This document shows positions 1 to 7,190 of a stretch of 14,932 nucleotides of DNA, in pieces. The notes beneath the pieces are model-generated. The model was given only the letters and a program-made list of their open reading frames with translations, did not search any database and was not told where the DNA came from. Made by a program: the position numbers and the translations under genes. Positions within the stretch are counted from its first letter, which is position 1; the number at the start of each line of letters is the position of its first letter. Source of the DNA: JAZDGL01 sp043806975 (GTDB lineage: Bacteria > Patescibacteriota > Minisyncoccia > CAYZDR01); the NCBI GenBank assembly GCA_043806975.1, contig JAZDGL010000027.1, positions 1 through 14,932 on the forward strand, read 5' to 3'.

Positions 1-577
1 ATATTTGGGTTCAATAAAGAGGTAGCGGCAGAATTGATCTACAAAAGTAGAAATTTTATATAGATATTTGGGGTTGCATTATATAATTCATTCAATACAT
101 ATCTACAAAAGTAGAAATTTTATATAGATATTTGGGGCTGGGACAACTAGCACATCATCTTCTTATCTACAAAAGTAGAAATTTTATATAGATATTTGGG
201 TAAACAAAATTAAATCCGCAACAAGAATCTACAAAAGTAGAAATTTTATATAGATATTTGGGAATCAAGGCATATCGCAAAGGTGGAGATCTACAAAAGT
301 AGAAATTTTATATAGATATTTGGGGGGAATTTGGGACAAAACTTGGAGCGATATCTACAAAAGTAGAAATTTTATATAGATATTTGGGTTCACGCAAGTT
401 TTATGAGAAGTGGACAGATCTACAAAAGTAGAAATTTTATATAGATATTTGGGGAAAAAGGATACGATACGAAAAGAATATCTACAAAAGTAGAAATTTT
501 ATATAGATATTTGGGTGAAGCTTGATTATGTAATTGGCAATATCTACAAAAGTAGAAATTTTATATAGATATTTGGG
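1..577 (-). CRISPR. Type V-A (Cas12a) CRISPR array, cut by the left window edge
   Basis: Nine complete, apparently identical 36-base repeats lie at 37-72, 101-136, 165-200, 227-262, 289-324, 353-388, 418-453, 480-515 and 542-577, plus the last 9 bases of a tenth at 1-9. They separate nine unrelated spacers of 26-29 bases. On the minus strand the repeat starts CCCAAATATC and ends AATTTCTACTTTTGTAGAT, the classic Cas12a crRNA handle (stem TCTAC/GTAGA, loop TTTT). The array is therefore transcribed on the minus strand, downstream of cas2 and in line with the cas genes. Leader-proximal repeats are at the high-coordinate end. No repeat is degenerate, so the trailer end lies outside the window. Spacer origins cannot be judged by eye. 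Confidence 0.98.
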
Positions 578-738
578 TGTCATTTTTGCTAGAATAAGCC
601 AAAAGATACAAATAGTTTGAAAATGCAAACTACGACTTTTGGGCTTATTATAGCAAATTTGATTTTATAAAGACCCAAGTTTTTTAAATATCCATACTGA
701 ACTTATACTTTTGATTAAATTTTCAAGATACTCTCTTA
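578..738 (-). promoter_or_regulatory. CRISPR leader between cas2 and the array
   Basis: This 161-base AT-rich stretch separates the cas2 stop from the first repeat and contains no gene. By position it is the array leader, which normally holds the array promoter and the spacer-integration signal. A TATAAT lies on the minus strand at about 648-653, inside the right arm of the palindrome, with no convincing -35 box at normal spacing. The array may instead be read through from the cas operon. The leader call rests on position and orientation; the promoter is weakly supported. Confidence 0.65.
585..657. repeat. Long imperfect palindrome in the CRISPR leader
   Basis: The left arm 585-605 (TTTGCTAGAATAAGCC then AAAAG) pairs with the right arm 636-657 (CTTTTG then GGCTTATTATAGCAAA), with one mismatch and one bulged G. 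Inside is a second perfect stem, TAGTTTG (613-619) with CAAACTA (626-632), loop AAAATG. The structure ends 7 bases from the leader-proximal repeat. No T-run follows on the minus strand, so it is a poor intrinsic terminator for cas2. It could be a leader integration element, an RNA structure, or a mobile-repeat remnant. Confidence 0.8.
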
Positions 739-1020
739 TTATCCAAAATAAACTATTTCCTGTTCTTCGCTTGCAGAATGACCGTAACGAGTGATTTTTT
801 TCTTGCATCCTTCGCAAATTTCAAAAATAAGTATGCTATCAGAATTTTTAAAATATTTCTTATATCTTAATTCTACCTCATCTAGAATATTTTGCAAGAT
901 TCTTTTGCTATTCCTTATTTCATAAACCGAATACTGAATTTTCCTGCCAAACTTTTTCAAAAATTTGGAAAATTGAGTTCTAATTTTATTATCTTGAAAA
1001 TCGTAACAAACAATAATCAT
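739..1020 (-). CDS. cas2: CRISPR-associated endoribonuclease Cas2
   Basis: This 93-residue protein is the usual Cas2 length. It begins MIIVCYDF, the first beta strand of the ferredoxin-like fold, with the conserved Asp at residue 7 ending that strand. Cas2 dimers bridge two Cas1 dimers in the spacer-integration complex; its nuclease activity is generally not needed for acquisition. The gene starts one base after the cas1 stop, so the two are almost certainly translated from one message. It is the last cas gene before the leader and array. The C-terminus contains a CxxC-like pair (CEGC, about residue 70), whose significance is unknown. Product assignment is firm from length, motif and position. 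Confidence 0.95.
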   Translation of the reverse strand: MIIVCYDFQDNKIRTQFSKFLKKFGRKIQYSVYEIRNSKRILQNILDEVELRYKKYFKNSDSILIFEICEGCKKKITRYGHSASEEQEIVYFG

Positions 1021-1021
1021 A

Positions 1022-1978
1022 TTATTTTATTTCAAAAAATGGGAATTTTTTGCTATTATCCATTGTATATCTATAAAAATCATAAATAAAATTAAAAATT
1101 TCTTCTTTATGCTCCAAAATCCCCTTTAAAAAAATATCCGCATATTTTTTGGACTTTTCGTAATCAAGATAAAAATGGCCATCAACAAATTTAAAATCTT
1201 TTTTATTTATCTGTTTTAGATGGAAAGATTTCAATAATTGTTTATCAATAATACAACGAAACGGTTCCATTATATCGCAAGAAAGCGATTTCCTCTTAAA
1301 AAACAACTTGTGGTAATACCCTTTATACACATCAAAACCATACAATCTAAGCAAAGAATCTACATAATTTAACAAAAAAGTATATCCCATATCCAATAAT
1401 AAATTATGCTCATCAACCTTTGTCCTTGGAGATCTTTTATACCACCCGATTCCGCCAAAATAATCAGCGAAAAAATTCTTGCTAAAATTCCCTTCTATCC
1501 CCAATAATTCTTTTTCATCTTTCACGCTATATACTTTTTCAATTATTGCTTGTGTCGCCTTTTTATATTCGTTCATATCCGATTTTTTTTCTTTACAAAT
1601 TAATCTGGACTGATTTATCATTTTATTTTCTACTATTTTTTTAGCAATCTCCAAATCACTTTCTTTTTCATATTGCTTCATGCGCAACAAATAGTTCCCT
1701 TCGGCTTTTGATTCAATGGATATATAATTTTCAAAGTTATTTTTCATCAAAAATATTGAAATTCCAAATTCAACCGATTTTCTTAAAAAAACCGTTGTAA
1801 AAGACGCGTCCCCGATCATAAAAATAGCCAAAACCTTATAACAAGAAATTTGATTGACAATTTTCCCGCCTTTTAAATAGACGACATTGTCATTTCTAAA
1901 TTTTATTTCGGTTTCTCCATCTCTTGAATTTTGAACAAATAAAATCTGTTTTTCCCTAAAATCGTTTAATGAAAGCAT
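1022..1978 (-). CDS. cas1: CRISPR-associated integrase Cas1
   Basis: The protein has 318 residues, typical of Cas1. Cas1 is the metal-dependent integrase that inserts prespacers at the leader-repeat junction as a Cas1-Cas2 complex. The predicted metal ligands are visible: Glu162 in GIEGN, His223 in GYYHKLFF, and Asp235 with Glu238 in SLSCDIMEPFR, the classic C-terminal Cas1 signature. The N-terminal third is the beta-rich dimerisation domain and the remainder is helical. It begins 27 bases after the cas4 stop and ends one base before cas2. All catalytic residues are intact, and together with cas4, cas2 and uniform repeats this suggests a locus able to acquire spacers. Confidence 0.97.
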   Translation of the reverse strand: MLSLNDFREKQILFVQNSRDGETEIKFRNDNVVYLKGGKIVNQISCYKVLAIFMIGDASFTTVFLRKSVEFGISIFLMKNNFENYISIESKAEGNYLLRMKQYEKESDLEIAKKIVENKMINQSRLICKEKKSDMNEYKKATQAIIEKVYSVKDEKELLGIEGNFSKNFFADYFGGIGWYKRSPRTKVDEHNLLLDMGYTFLLNYVDSLLRLYGFDVYKGYYHKLFFKRKSLSCDIMEPFRCIIDKQLLKSFHLKQINKKDFKFVDGHFYLDYEKSKKYADIFLKGILEHKEEIFNFIYDFYRYTMDNSKKFPFFEIK

Positions 1979-2005
1979 ATATTAATTTCTGAATAATAGA
2001 AAATT

Positions 2006-2545
2006 TTATCCGCATAACTGGATATAAATACACTGCGCGCATTTATTTTTTTGCTTGGCAACATTATTATTTTCTAATCTAAAATTTTTTATATCTTCAA
2101 TCGTTTTTTCAAATTTCTTAAGCTCCTCGCCGTCGGGCAACTCAACCTTAAATCTTTTGTTATCCGACAATGAATGAACAAACAACTTTTCAACCAAAAA
2201 ACCCATTTCTTTTAAACAAAAGTATTGCGCGTAAAGCTGATATTTATATCCATCGTAAATTTTTACGATTTTATTTTTTCTCTCAATCAAACTTTTACTT
2301 TCCTGATCATAAATATCAATTTTCCCGCATAATCCATATTTTTCAGAATAAACATCAACTCCCTGCAAAAACTTCTTCGCAGTTGAATATTCCCCCTTGT
2401 CTATGCATTCATGCCTGATTTTTCCTCTCGTTTGTGGCGAACTATGATAAGTTTTCGCGCTGAAATTCTCGTAAATACTGTGATAATAAAGCGACAGCGG
2501 GCAAAAAAGAAAATCGTTTATTTTGGAGATTTGGATGTAAGACAT
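2006..2545 (-). CDS. cas4: CRISPR-associated exonuclease Cas4
   Basis: This 179-residue protein belongs to the RecB-like PD-(D/E)XK nuclease family with an iron-sulfur cluster. The cluster cysteines are Cys15 (FLFCP) and the C-terminal trio Cys169, Cys172 and Cys178. Likely nuclease residues are His45 (GKIRHE), Asp77 (GKIDIYD), and Glu88 and Lys90 (LIERKN). In type V-A and several type I systems Cas4 trims prespacers and selects those next to a correct PAM, passing them in the right orientation to Cas1-Cas2. Its ATG follows the cas12a TAA directly, with no base between, indicating translational coupling. Any ribosome-binding site must lie within the end of cas12a. Confidence 0.95.
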   Translation of the reverse strand: MSYIQISKINDFLFCPLSLYYHSIYENFSAKTYHSSPQTRGKIRHECIDKGEYSTAKKFLQGVDVYSEKYGLCGKIDIYDQESKSLIERKNKIVKIYDGYKYQLYAQYFCLKEMGFLVEKLFVHSLSDNKRFKVELPDGEELKKFEKTIEDIKNFRLENNNVAKQKNKCAQCIYIQLCG

Positions 2546-5500
2546 TTATTTTTGAACAAATTTGTCCCATTCTGTTTTAGATATAAACAAGTCAGGTTTT
2601 TCATAGTTGTTTTTTATTTTTTCAATTATCATCAACCCTTTACGAGCAATGTTATATGCCCCATTGGCATCACCATTAAATTCTTCGATTATTCTATTCC
2701 TCTCTTCCCCGATAATTTTTTCCCCAAAACCGGCAAAATTGTTTGGAGAAAGCTCAACCCCTTTAGCGTTTAACGATAATGTGCTAAAAAATGGTTTTAC
2801 AGGAGAAGCAATAAAATCAACATTTTCACCTATTTTTCTCACTACAATGTTTCCATCCACTTCTTCGGTTACCCACTGTTCAGAATAAGAATTACGCAAT
2901 TGCAGAATAAGATTAAACCAATAAATAAAAGCGTGGTAAAAATTTTTTATTTTACCATCAAAATATTTATCCCCTTTCAACAAACCGCTATTATTCATCT
3001 CTTTTATTTGTTTTAAAATATTTCCTTTGATATTTTTAAAATTCCATATTTCAAACAATTCACCAAGCTTTTCATTGATACTAACTAGCTGATATTGCCA
3101 ATAACCTTTTCCATCTTTTTCTCTGCGAATACGCGGTACCTTTGCATACACCTTATATTCTTTTGGTAAAGTGTTTTTCTTATATTTTTCATCAACAAAA
3201 TCAATAGGGTTATAAACAAAATGATAACTCTGTTCTTTGTCGTCCCAACCAATATCTTTAAACTTATCTATCGCCTCAGAAATTGTTTTTTGCGAAGCAG
3301 AATTGCTGATATAAATATTTTTTCTAAAGCCGCTCAAAGGATCCGTGATAGAAGTATAATCAGCTTGGGTATAAAATATTATCCCTGTTTGTTTGCCCAT
3401 TTTTTCAAAGCTATCGAACGGGGCTGAAAGCTGATAACCGTTTAATACGCCTCCCTTTTCTTGTAAGTCTTTGTTTTTGAAAACCAAATAACCAAATTTA
3501 TCTATCAATTGTTTTTCAAGCTGTTGGTAGACACTTCTCTCAATCCCTCCACGAATTTGTTTGAAACGCATATTAAGATCTTCCATTACAACTATGGCAT
3601 CATGCTCTATTGCCAAATCGGATATTTTACGCACAACTTGCGATACATAACCCATTTTTAAATCTTTTATCTTACCGATAGAATTCCATGACTGACGGCT
3701 TTCAAGCCGCTCTTTTTCTTTGGCTACTAGCTTTTCATAATAGTTAACTTTAACCTTTTTGCCATTTATTTCAGTTTCAATTTCGTTCAGACTCCCTTGA
3801 TCAATAATTTCTCCCTTTGGATTAACTATGGAATAATAAACTAAATGTTTTTCTCCGCGATCAAGACCAATCACATTAACTTTTTCCACCTTTGCATATT
3901 TTGCTATTTCTTCATTAATTTTTTTATTAAATTGCCCCTGTTTTAGAGATTTTTTGGAAAAATTTAATGAAATAGGAACGTGAAATTGGATTATATCTCG
4001 AGAATACCTTCTTCCTTCAACAATTTTTTCTCCCTTTTTATTTATGTATTCCTCTCCATTTTTATTTTCTTTGATTTTTAAATTAACGCTTGCTTTTCTG
4101 TAAAATATTTCTGCATTTCCAAGTAAATCAAAGATTTTATTCTCAATGTTTGTTTTAGAGAATAACCCATCCCAATATAAGGTATGGATATTCTTTGATG
4201 TAGTTATTTTTCGATTTCTCAAGTCTTTGTTTAACACTTGGAATAAATACAAATAATATTCTTTCCCTTTTTCTTTTAATGTCTGCTTATTAACCCAGTC
4301 GGCTCCGATTTTTTCGTCAAAATTAATACCACCCAATTGTAACTTAGAAAATTCTTTTTGCATTTCCAAGACATCAATATAATCTTGCAAAATAAATTCT
4401 TTTAATTCGGGATATTTATTGGTTTTTATGTATTTTTCATCAATTAAATCTTTCACAAATTTAACATGCTCCCCTTTTGTCAATTTCTCTTTATGCTCCT
4501 GATAAGAAATACCTATTCCAAATTTTTGTTTAGTAAAAGATTTATATACTTGACCGCCAACAATGTTTTTACCCCAATTTAAAGAACAATACTCTAATTT
4601 TTCATACATATCATCGCCCTTTGATGATAATCCATATCTTTTTATGTCTAAAAAATGTGGATATTTTGTGATTGCCAAAAAATAATCATTATTTTTTCTC
4701 AAAATATATGCGCAAAACTGTGCATTACCTTTCGGGCTTTCTTGCCAACCACCGAGCAGATTACCTTTCTCAAAATTCAATTTTATTTTATTTCCATCAA
4801 ACGGTTTTTTGGTAATATAATTGCGGAAAGCATTATAATACTTGTTAAATTCAAAATCCTTAATATATCCATCTAATTCGGCATAAAAATCTGCGCTAAT
4901 TCCCGACAAATTATTCATATCACGATCGTCAAGCGCAATATATTTCATCATCTGAAAAACAGACAAGGATGCGTCGGCATAATTTTTTACCAAGGCGATT
5001 TCTTTTGCCTTACGTTCTTTGGAAAAACTTTTCAAATTTTGAGCTTCCAAGAAACAAGTTTCGTAACCCTTAATTGTTTCTCCATTATTTTTTTCTATAT
5101 CTTTAAAAATATTTTCAAATTCAAACTTCCAAATAGATAAAAATTGTTTCCACAAATTACCGTCTTCTTTACTTACACTCACAACACCTTTTTTATAATA
5201 ATCTTCCTTATATGGGCTACCTTCTAATTTTTCTATCGCATTTTTTATATCTGCAAGAGTTACAAATTTTTTAATCTTAATTATATCGCTTTCTTTTTTA
5301 CTAGATACTTGCGGTAAATTTTTTTCAAATTCCGTTCCTTGAGAAAACCACCTGCGAGAAATAGTATTTATTGAAGAACTTTTAAGAAAAACCCCGTCGT
5401 ATTCTGAAACAAATTCATCGTTAAAAAACTTGTCCATAAACTCTTTTGCGAACTTAAATCTATTATTGTTTCCATCTATAAATTCAATAAAACGCTGAAA

Positions 5501-6721
5501 AAAGACTTCTTCTTCTGTTTCAATTTCTGTCGCTTCTATAAGCTGTTTTTCTTTTTCAACTTTTCCTAAAATTTGTTTTTCCAAAGCCTTAAACAACGGA
5601 TAAGCTGATTTTTTAAAATCATTTTTTTCTTGTTTGGTTTTGGCTTCACTTTGTTTTTTATCTCTAAATTCTTTTATTTTTTTATTAAATATTCCGATAA
5701 TTTTATTGTATGAATTATCCTCGCTTTCATTTCCTTTTAACGCTTCAATACCATTTTGCAATACATAATTCCCATAATTGTTGATATTAAAAACATCTAA
5801 ATTATCAATGCCCATTTCCTTTGCAATTTTAATATACTTGTTTTCGTATCCCTTTTTATTCGCAAGAAATATCTCAAGATTATCCACAATGCGTGTCGCC
5901 AAAGCTGACGCAATGCCATTGTCGGCATAGATATTTTTTCTTGTCTCTTGAAATTTAGTTAAATATCCAGAGAACCGATCAAAACTGTCAAAAATATATC
6001 TTTTCATCCCTGTGTTTTCTCTTTCTTCCACAAACAGGCTTGGAAAACCGCTCGCTTTAAATTCAACTTCTTTCGATTGAGGAAATTCGTATTTCAATAT
6101 TTGCAACACTCCGGCAGAAGTAAGAAAATTAACTCCTTTTTGGTTTTCCTTTTCTTCCGATCCTTCTTTGCCAAATTTTATTTTTTCTCCATCTTCAAGT
6201 TGTTTATTTAAATATTCTTTTTTCCATTCATCAGCTTTTTTATCTAAAAGTATGCAAATCTCCTCATAAAACTTTTTCTTTCTTTCGGCGATTTCTTTTT
6301 CAAGATTATTGATTTTTGTTTGTGTCGGTTGAGTATCTTTTTTGTCATTTCTTACAGCATTTAATTCTTTGCGTAAATTTGTTATATCCTTATTCTTCTT
6401 CTCTAGAAAATCAGCCAATTGGCTAAAATTTAATTTTTTGGCATTTTCGGGAGAAAGAGCGGAATTAATAAACTTTTGATGTAATGTGTCAAAATAAAAT
6501 TTTGCTTGATTATAACTATCATCAATTGTCTTATCTTTTTCAAAAACCTGATTTTCAAACAACATCTTCTCTGTTTGAGTGATTTTTTTGATTTCTCCGG
6601 TCTTTGGGTCAAGATAATCAACCATTTTCCCCACAGGCACCAACTCAAACCGCAAAGTTTTCGAAAGTGCATATTGATGATTCGCGAATTTATCAAAAAC
6701 ACATTTTTTTTCTTTTTCCAT
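2546..6721 (-). CDS. cas12a: Type V-A effector nuclease Cas12a (Cpf1)
   Basis: This 1391-residue protein is longer than the usual 1200-1350. It starts with a KTLRFEL motif (residues 21-27) typical of Cas12a. RuvC residues are Asp954 (IGLDRGEK), Glu1047 (VVMEDLNM) and Asp1351 (GDANGAYNIA). A bridge-helix Trp is at 1012 and a Nuc-domain Arg at 1276 (LQLRNS). The PAM-interacting segment GWQESPKGN (658-666) keeps a Lys at the usual place. The protein should cut double-stranded DNA next to a T-rich PAM under crRNA guidance. Residues about 105-195 form a lysine/glutamate-rich helical extension. The region that cuts pre-crRNA in Francisella Cas12a (His843, Lys852, Lys869) lacks any His between residues 870 and 913 and has Glu902 at the Lys869 position. 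The start is supported by a purine-rich AGGGGG four bases upstream. From memory it resembles Parcubacteria Cas12a. Confidence 0.98.
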   Translation of the reverse strand: MEKEKKCVFDKFANHQYALSKTLRFELVPVGKMVDYLDPKTGEIKKITQTEKMLFENQVFEKDKTIDDSYNQAKFYFDTLHQKFINSALSPENAKKLNFSQLADFLEKKNKDITNLRKELNAVRNDKKDTQPTQTKINNLEKEIAERKKKFYEEICILLDKKADEWKKEYLNKQLEDGEKIKFGKEGSEEKENQKGVNFLTSAGVLQILKYEFPQSKEVEFKASGFPSLFVEERENTGMKRYIFDSFDRFSGYLTKFQETRKNIYADNGIASALATRIVDNLEIFLANKKGYENKYIKIAKEMGIDNLDVFNINNYGNYVLQNGIEALKGNESEDNSYNKIIGIFNKKIKEFRDKKQSEAKTKQEKNDFKKSAYPLFKALEKQILGKVEKEKQLIEATEIETEEEVFFQRFIEFIDGNNNRFKFAKEFMDKFFNDEFVSEYDGVFLKSSSINTISRRWFSQGTEFEKNLPQVSSKKESDIIKIKKFVTLADIKNAIEKLEGSPYKEDYYKKGVVSVSKEDGNLWKQFLSIWKFEFENIFKDIEKNNGETIKGYETCFLEAQNLKSFSKERKAKEIALVKNYADASLSVFQMMKYIALDDRDMNNLSGISADFYAELDGYIKDFEFNKYYNAFRNYITKKPFDGNKIKLNFEKGNLLGGWQESPKGNAQFCAYILRKNNDYFLAITKYPHFLDIKRYGLSSKGDDMYEKLEYCSLNWGKNIVGGQVYKSFTKQKFGIGISYQEHKEKLTKGEHVKFVKDLIDEKYIKTNKYPELKEFILQDYIDVLEMQKEFSKLQLGGINFDEKIGADWVNKQTLKEKGKEYYLYLFQVLNKDLRNRKITTSKNIHTLYWDGLFSKTNIENKIFDLLGNAEIFYRKASVNLKIKENKNGEEYINKKGEKIVEGRRYSRDIIQFHVPISLNFSKKSLKQGQFNKKINEEIAKYAKVEKVNVIGLDRGEKHLVYYSIVNPKGEIIDQGSLNEIETEINGKKVKVNYYEKLVAKEKERLESRQSWNSIGKIKDLKMGYVSQVVRKISDLAIEHDAIVVMEDLNMRFKQIRGGIERSVYQQLEKQLIDKFGYLVFKNKDLQEKGGVLNGYQLSAPFDSFEKMGKQTGIIFYTQADYTSITDPLSGFRKNIYISNSASQKTISEAIDKFKDIGWDDKEQSYHFVYNPIDFVDEKYKKNTLPKEYKVYAKVPRIRREKDGKGYWQYQLVSINEKLGELFEIWNFKNIKGNILKQIKEMNNSGLLKGDKYFDGKIKNFYHAFIYWFNLILQLRNSYSEQWVTEEVDGNIVVRKIGENVDFIASPVKPFFSTLSLNAKGVELSPNNFAGFGEKIIGEERNRIIEEFNGDANGAYNIARKGLMIIEKIKNNYEKPDLFISKTEWDKFVQK

Positions 6722-6764
6722 ATTACCCCCTCTAATTTATTTTATTAAATTTCGCCCTAAAATC

Positions 6765-6841
6765 AAAAAGGGACGACAGTTGTCGCCCAATAGATACACT
6801 CACTAAATAGTAGAGCTTTATTGGAACTGCCGCCCCTTTTT
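6765..6841 (-). ncRNA. Structured hairpin upstream of cas12a (leader RNA, attenuator or terminator)
   Basis: The arms 6765-6781 and 6825-6841 pair over 17 positions, beginning AAAAAGGG and ending CCCTTTTT. An inner stem CCAATA (6787-6792) pairs with TATTGG (6819-6824), and an apical hairpin CTCACT/AGTAGAG lies at about 6800-6815. Two positions are A-C mismatches if read as plus-strand RNA but G-U pairs as minus-strand RNA, favouring a role in the cas12a-sense transcript. On that strand the stem ends in CCC and five Ts, 44 bases before the cas12a ATG, so it could act as an intrinsic terminator or attenuator. It could also simply end the upstream operon or be a mobile-repeat remnant. Confidence 0.55.
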
Positions 6842-6901
6842 AATAATAAAGTTTAAGGGGTACAATATTTCCTATAAATTATCGTATATCATTGAGCGAC
6901 A
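6781..6901. mobile_element. Possible MITE-like element 1 with TGTCGC inverted ends
   Basis: The ends TGTCGCCCAAT (6781-6791) and ATTGAGCGACA (6891-6901) are inverted copies matching at 10 of 11 positions, enclosing 121 bases without a gene. Similar TGTCGC ends occur at 10308-10404 and 13759-13867. The element overlaps the right part of the cas12a-upstream hairpin. No clear target duplication is visible, so identity as a miniature transposable element is tentative. Confidence 0.4.
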
Positions 6902-6909
6902 TAACCATT

Positions 6910-6915
6910 ATTATA
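6910..6915 (-). promoter_or_regulatory. Possible -10 box for the cas operon
   Basis: A perfect TATAAT on the minus strand lies about 190 bases upstream of the cas12a ATG, preceded by an A/T tract. No good -35 hexamer stands at 16-18 bases; TTGCAA and TTGCAC are at 14 and 20. If used, transcription would start near 6903 and the message would carry the 6765-6841 hairpin in its 5-prime leader. Confidence 0.35.
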
Positions 6916-7078
6916 CATATTTAAAAAAATTGCAAGTGCAACTTATCAACATCCTTTTGATAGCTCGCTTTTTCTCGCATAGCTCCTCTTTCCCTTTATC
7001 TTACCCCTATTCTAATGCGAATGCAATAAATTTTTAAATCAAGAGGAGAAAAACAAAAGAAAACCGCACTCCCTCCAA

Positions 7079-7099
7079 CTCCCCCTCCGAGAGGGGGAG
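7079..7099. repeat. C-run/G-run hairpin in the gap between tsaC and cas12a
   Basis: CTCCCCCTC (7079-7087) pairs perfectly with GAGGGGGAG (7091-7099) around a three-base loop. No T-run follows on either strand, so it does not look like a standard terminator. Similar hairpins are at 8958-8974 and 10797-10819. The rest of 6916-7078 is AT-rich with nothing else recognised. Confidence 0.7.
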
Positions 7100-7104
7100 A
7101 AACA

Positions 7105-7133
7105 GGAGAACACACAGGTTCTCCCCTACAAAA
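7105..7133. repeat. Dispersed hairpin repeat, copy A
   Basis: The arms GGAGAAC and GTTCTCC enclose the loop ACACAG, followed by CCTACAAAA. It is one of five copies of a short repeat found in gaps of this window. Compared with the copies at 7801 and 9061, one C-G pair in the stem has become A-T on both arms, so pairing is conserved although bases differ. Confidence 0.8.
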
Positions 7134-7161
7134 AAGCAAACAAATAATTTTCCAAATTAGA

Positions 7162-7190
7162 TGAATACGCAGGTTCGCTCCCTACAAAAG
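7162..7190. repeat. Dispersed hairpin repeat, copy B (degenerate), overlapping the tsaC 3-prime end
   Basis: ACGCAGGTTCGCTCCCTACAA matches the loop and right arm of the family, whereas the left arm (ATGAAT) no longer pairs fully. The CTA of its CCTAC tail is read on the minus strand as the TAG stop of the upstream gene, so this repeat appears to have set the end of that protein. Confidence 0.65.

Noticed and set aside
1..577. Self-targeting spacers against genes in this window
   Set aside because: No spacer match to the rest of the window was noticed by eye, but this was not an exhaustive comparison.
606..625. Partial repeat-like string in the leader (TACAAA...AGT) as an anti-repeat or tracrRNA
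   Set aside because: Match is under ten bases in AT-rich sequence and type V-A systems do not need a tracrRNA.
7079..7099. C-run/G-run hairpin as the terminator of the tsaC transcript
   Set aside because: No T-run follows on the minus strand; the same hairpin type occurs inside the heat-shock block where termination would be harmful.
6722..7181. A small gene or tRNA in the gap before cas12a
   Set aside because: No open frame with a ribosome-binding site and no cloverleaf or TTC-containing T arm was seen; content is hairpins and repeats.
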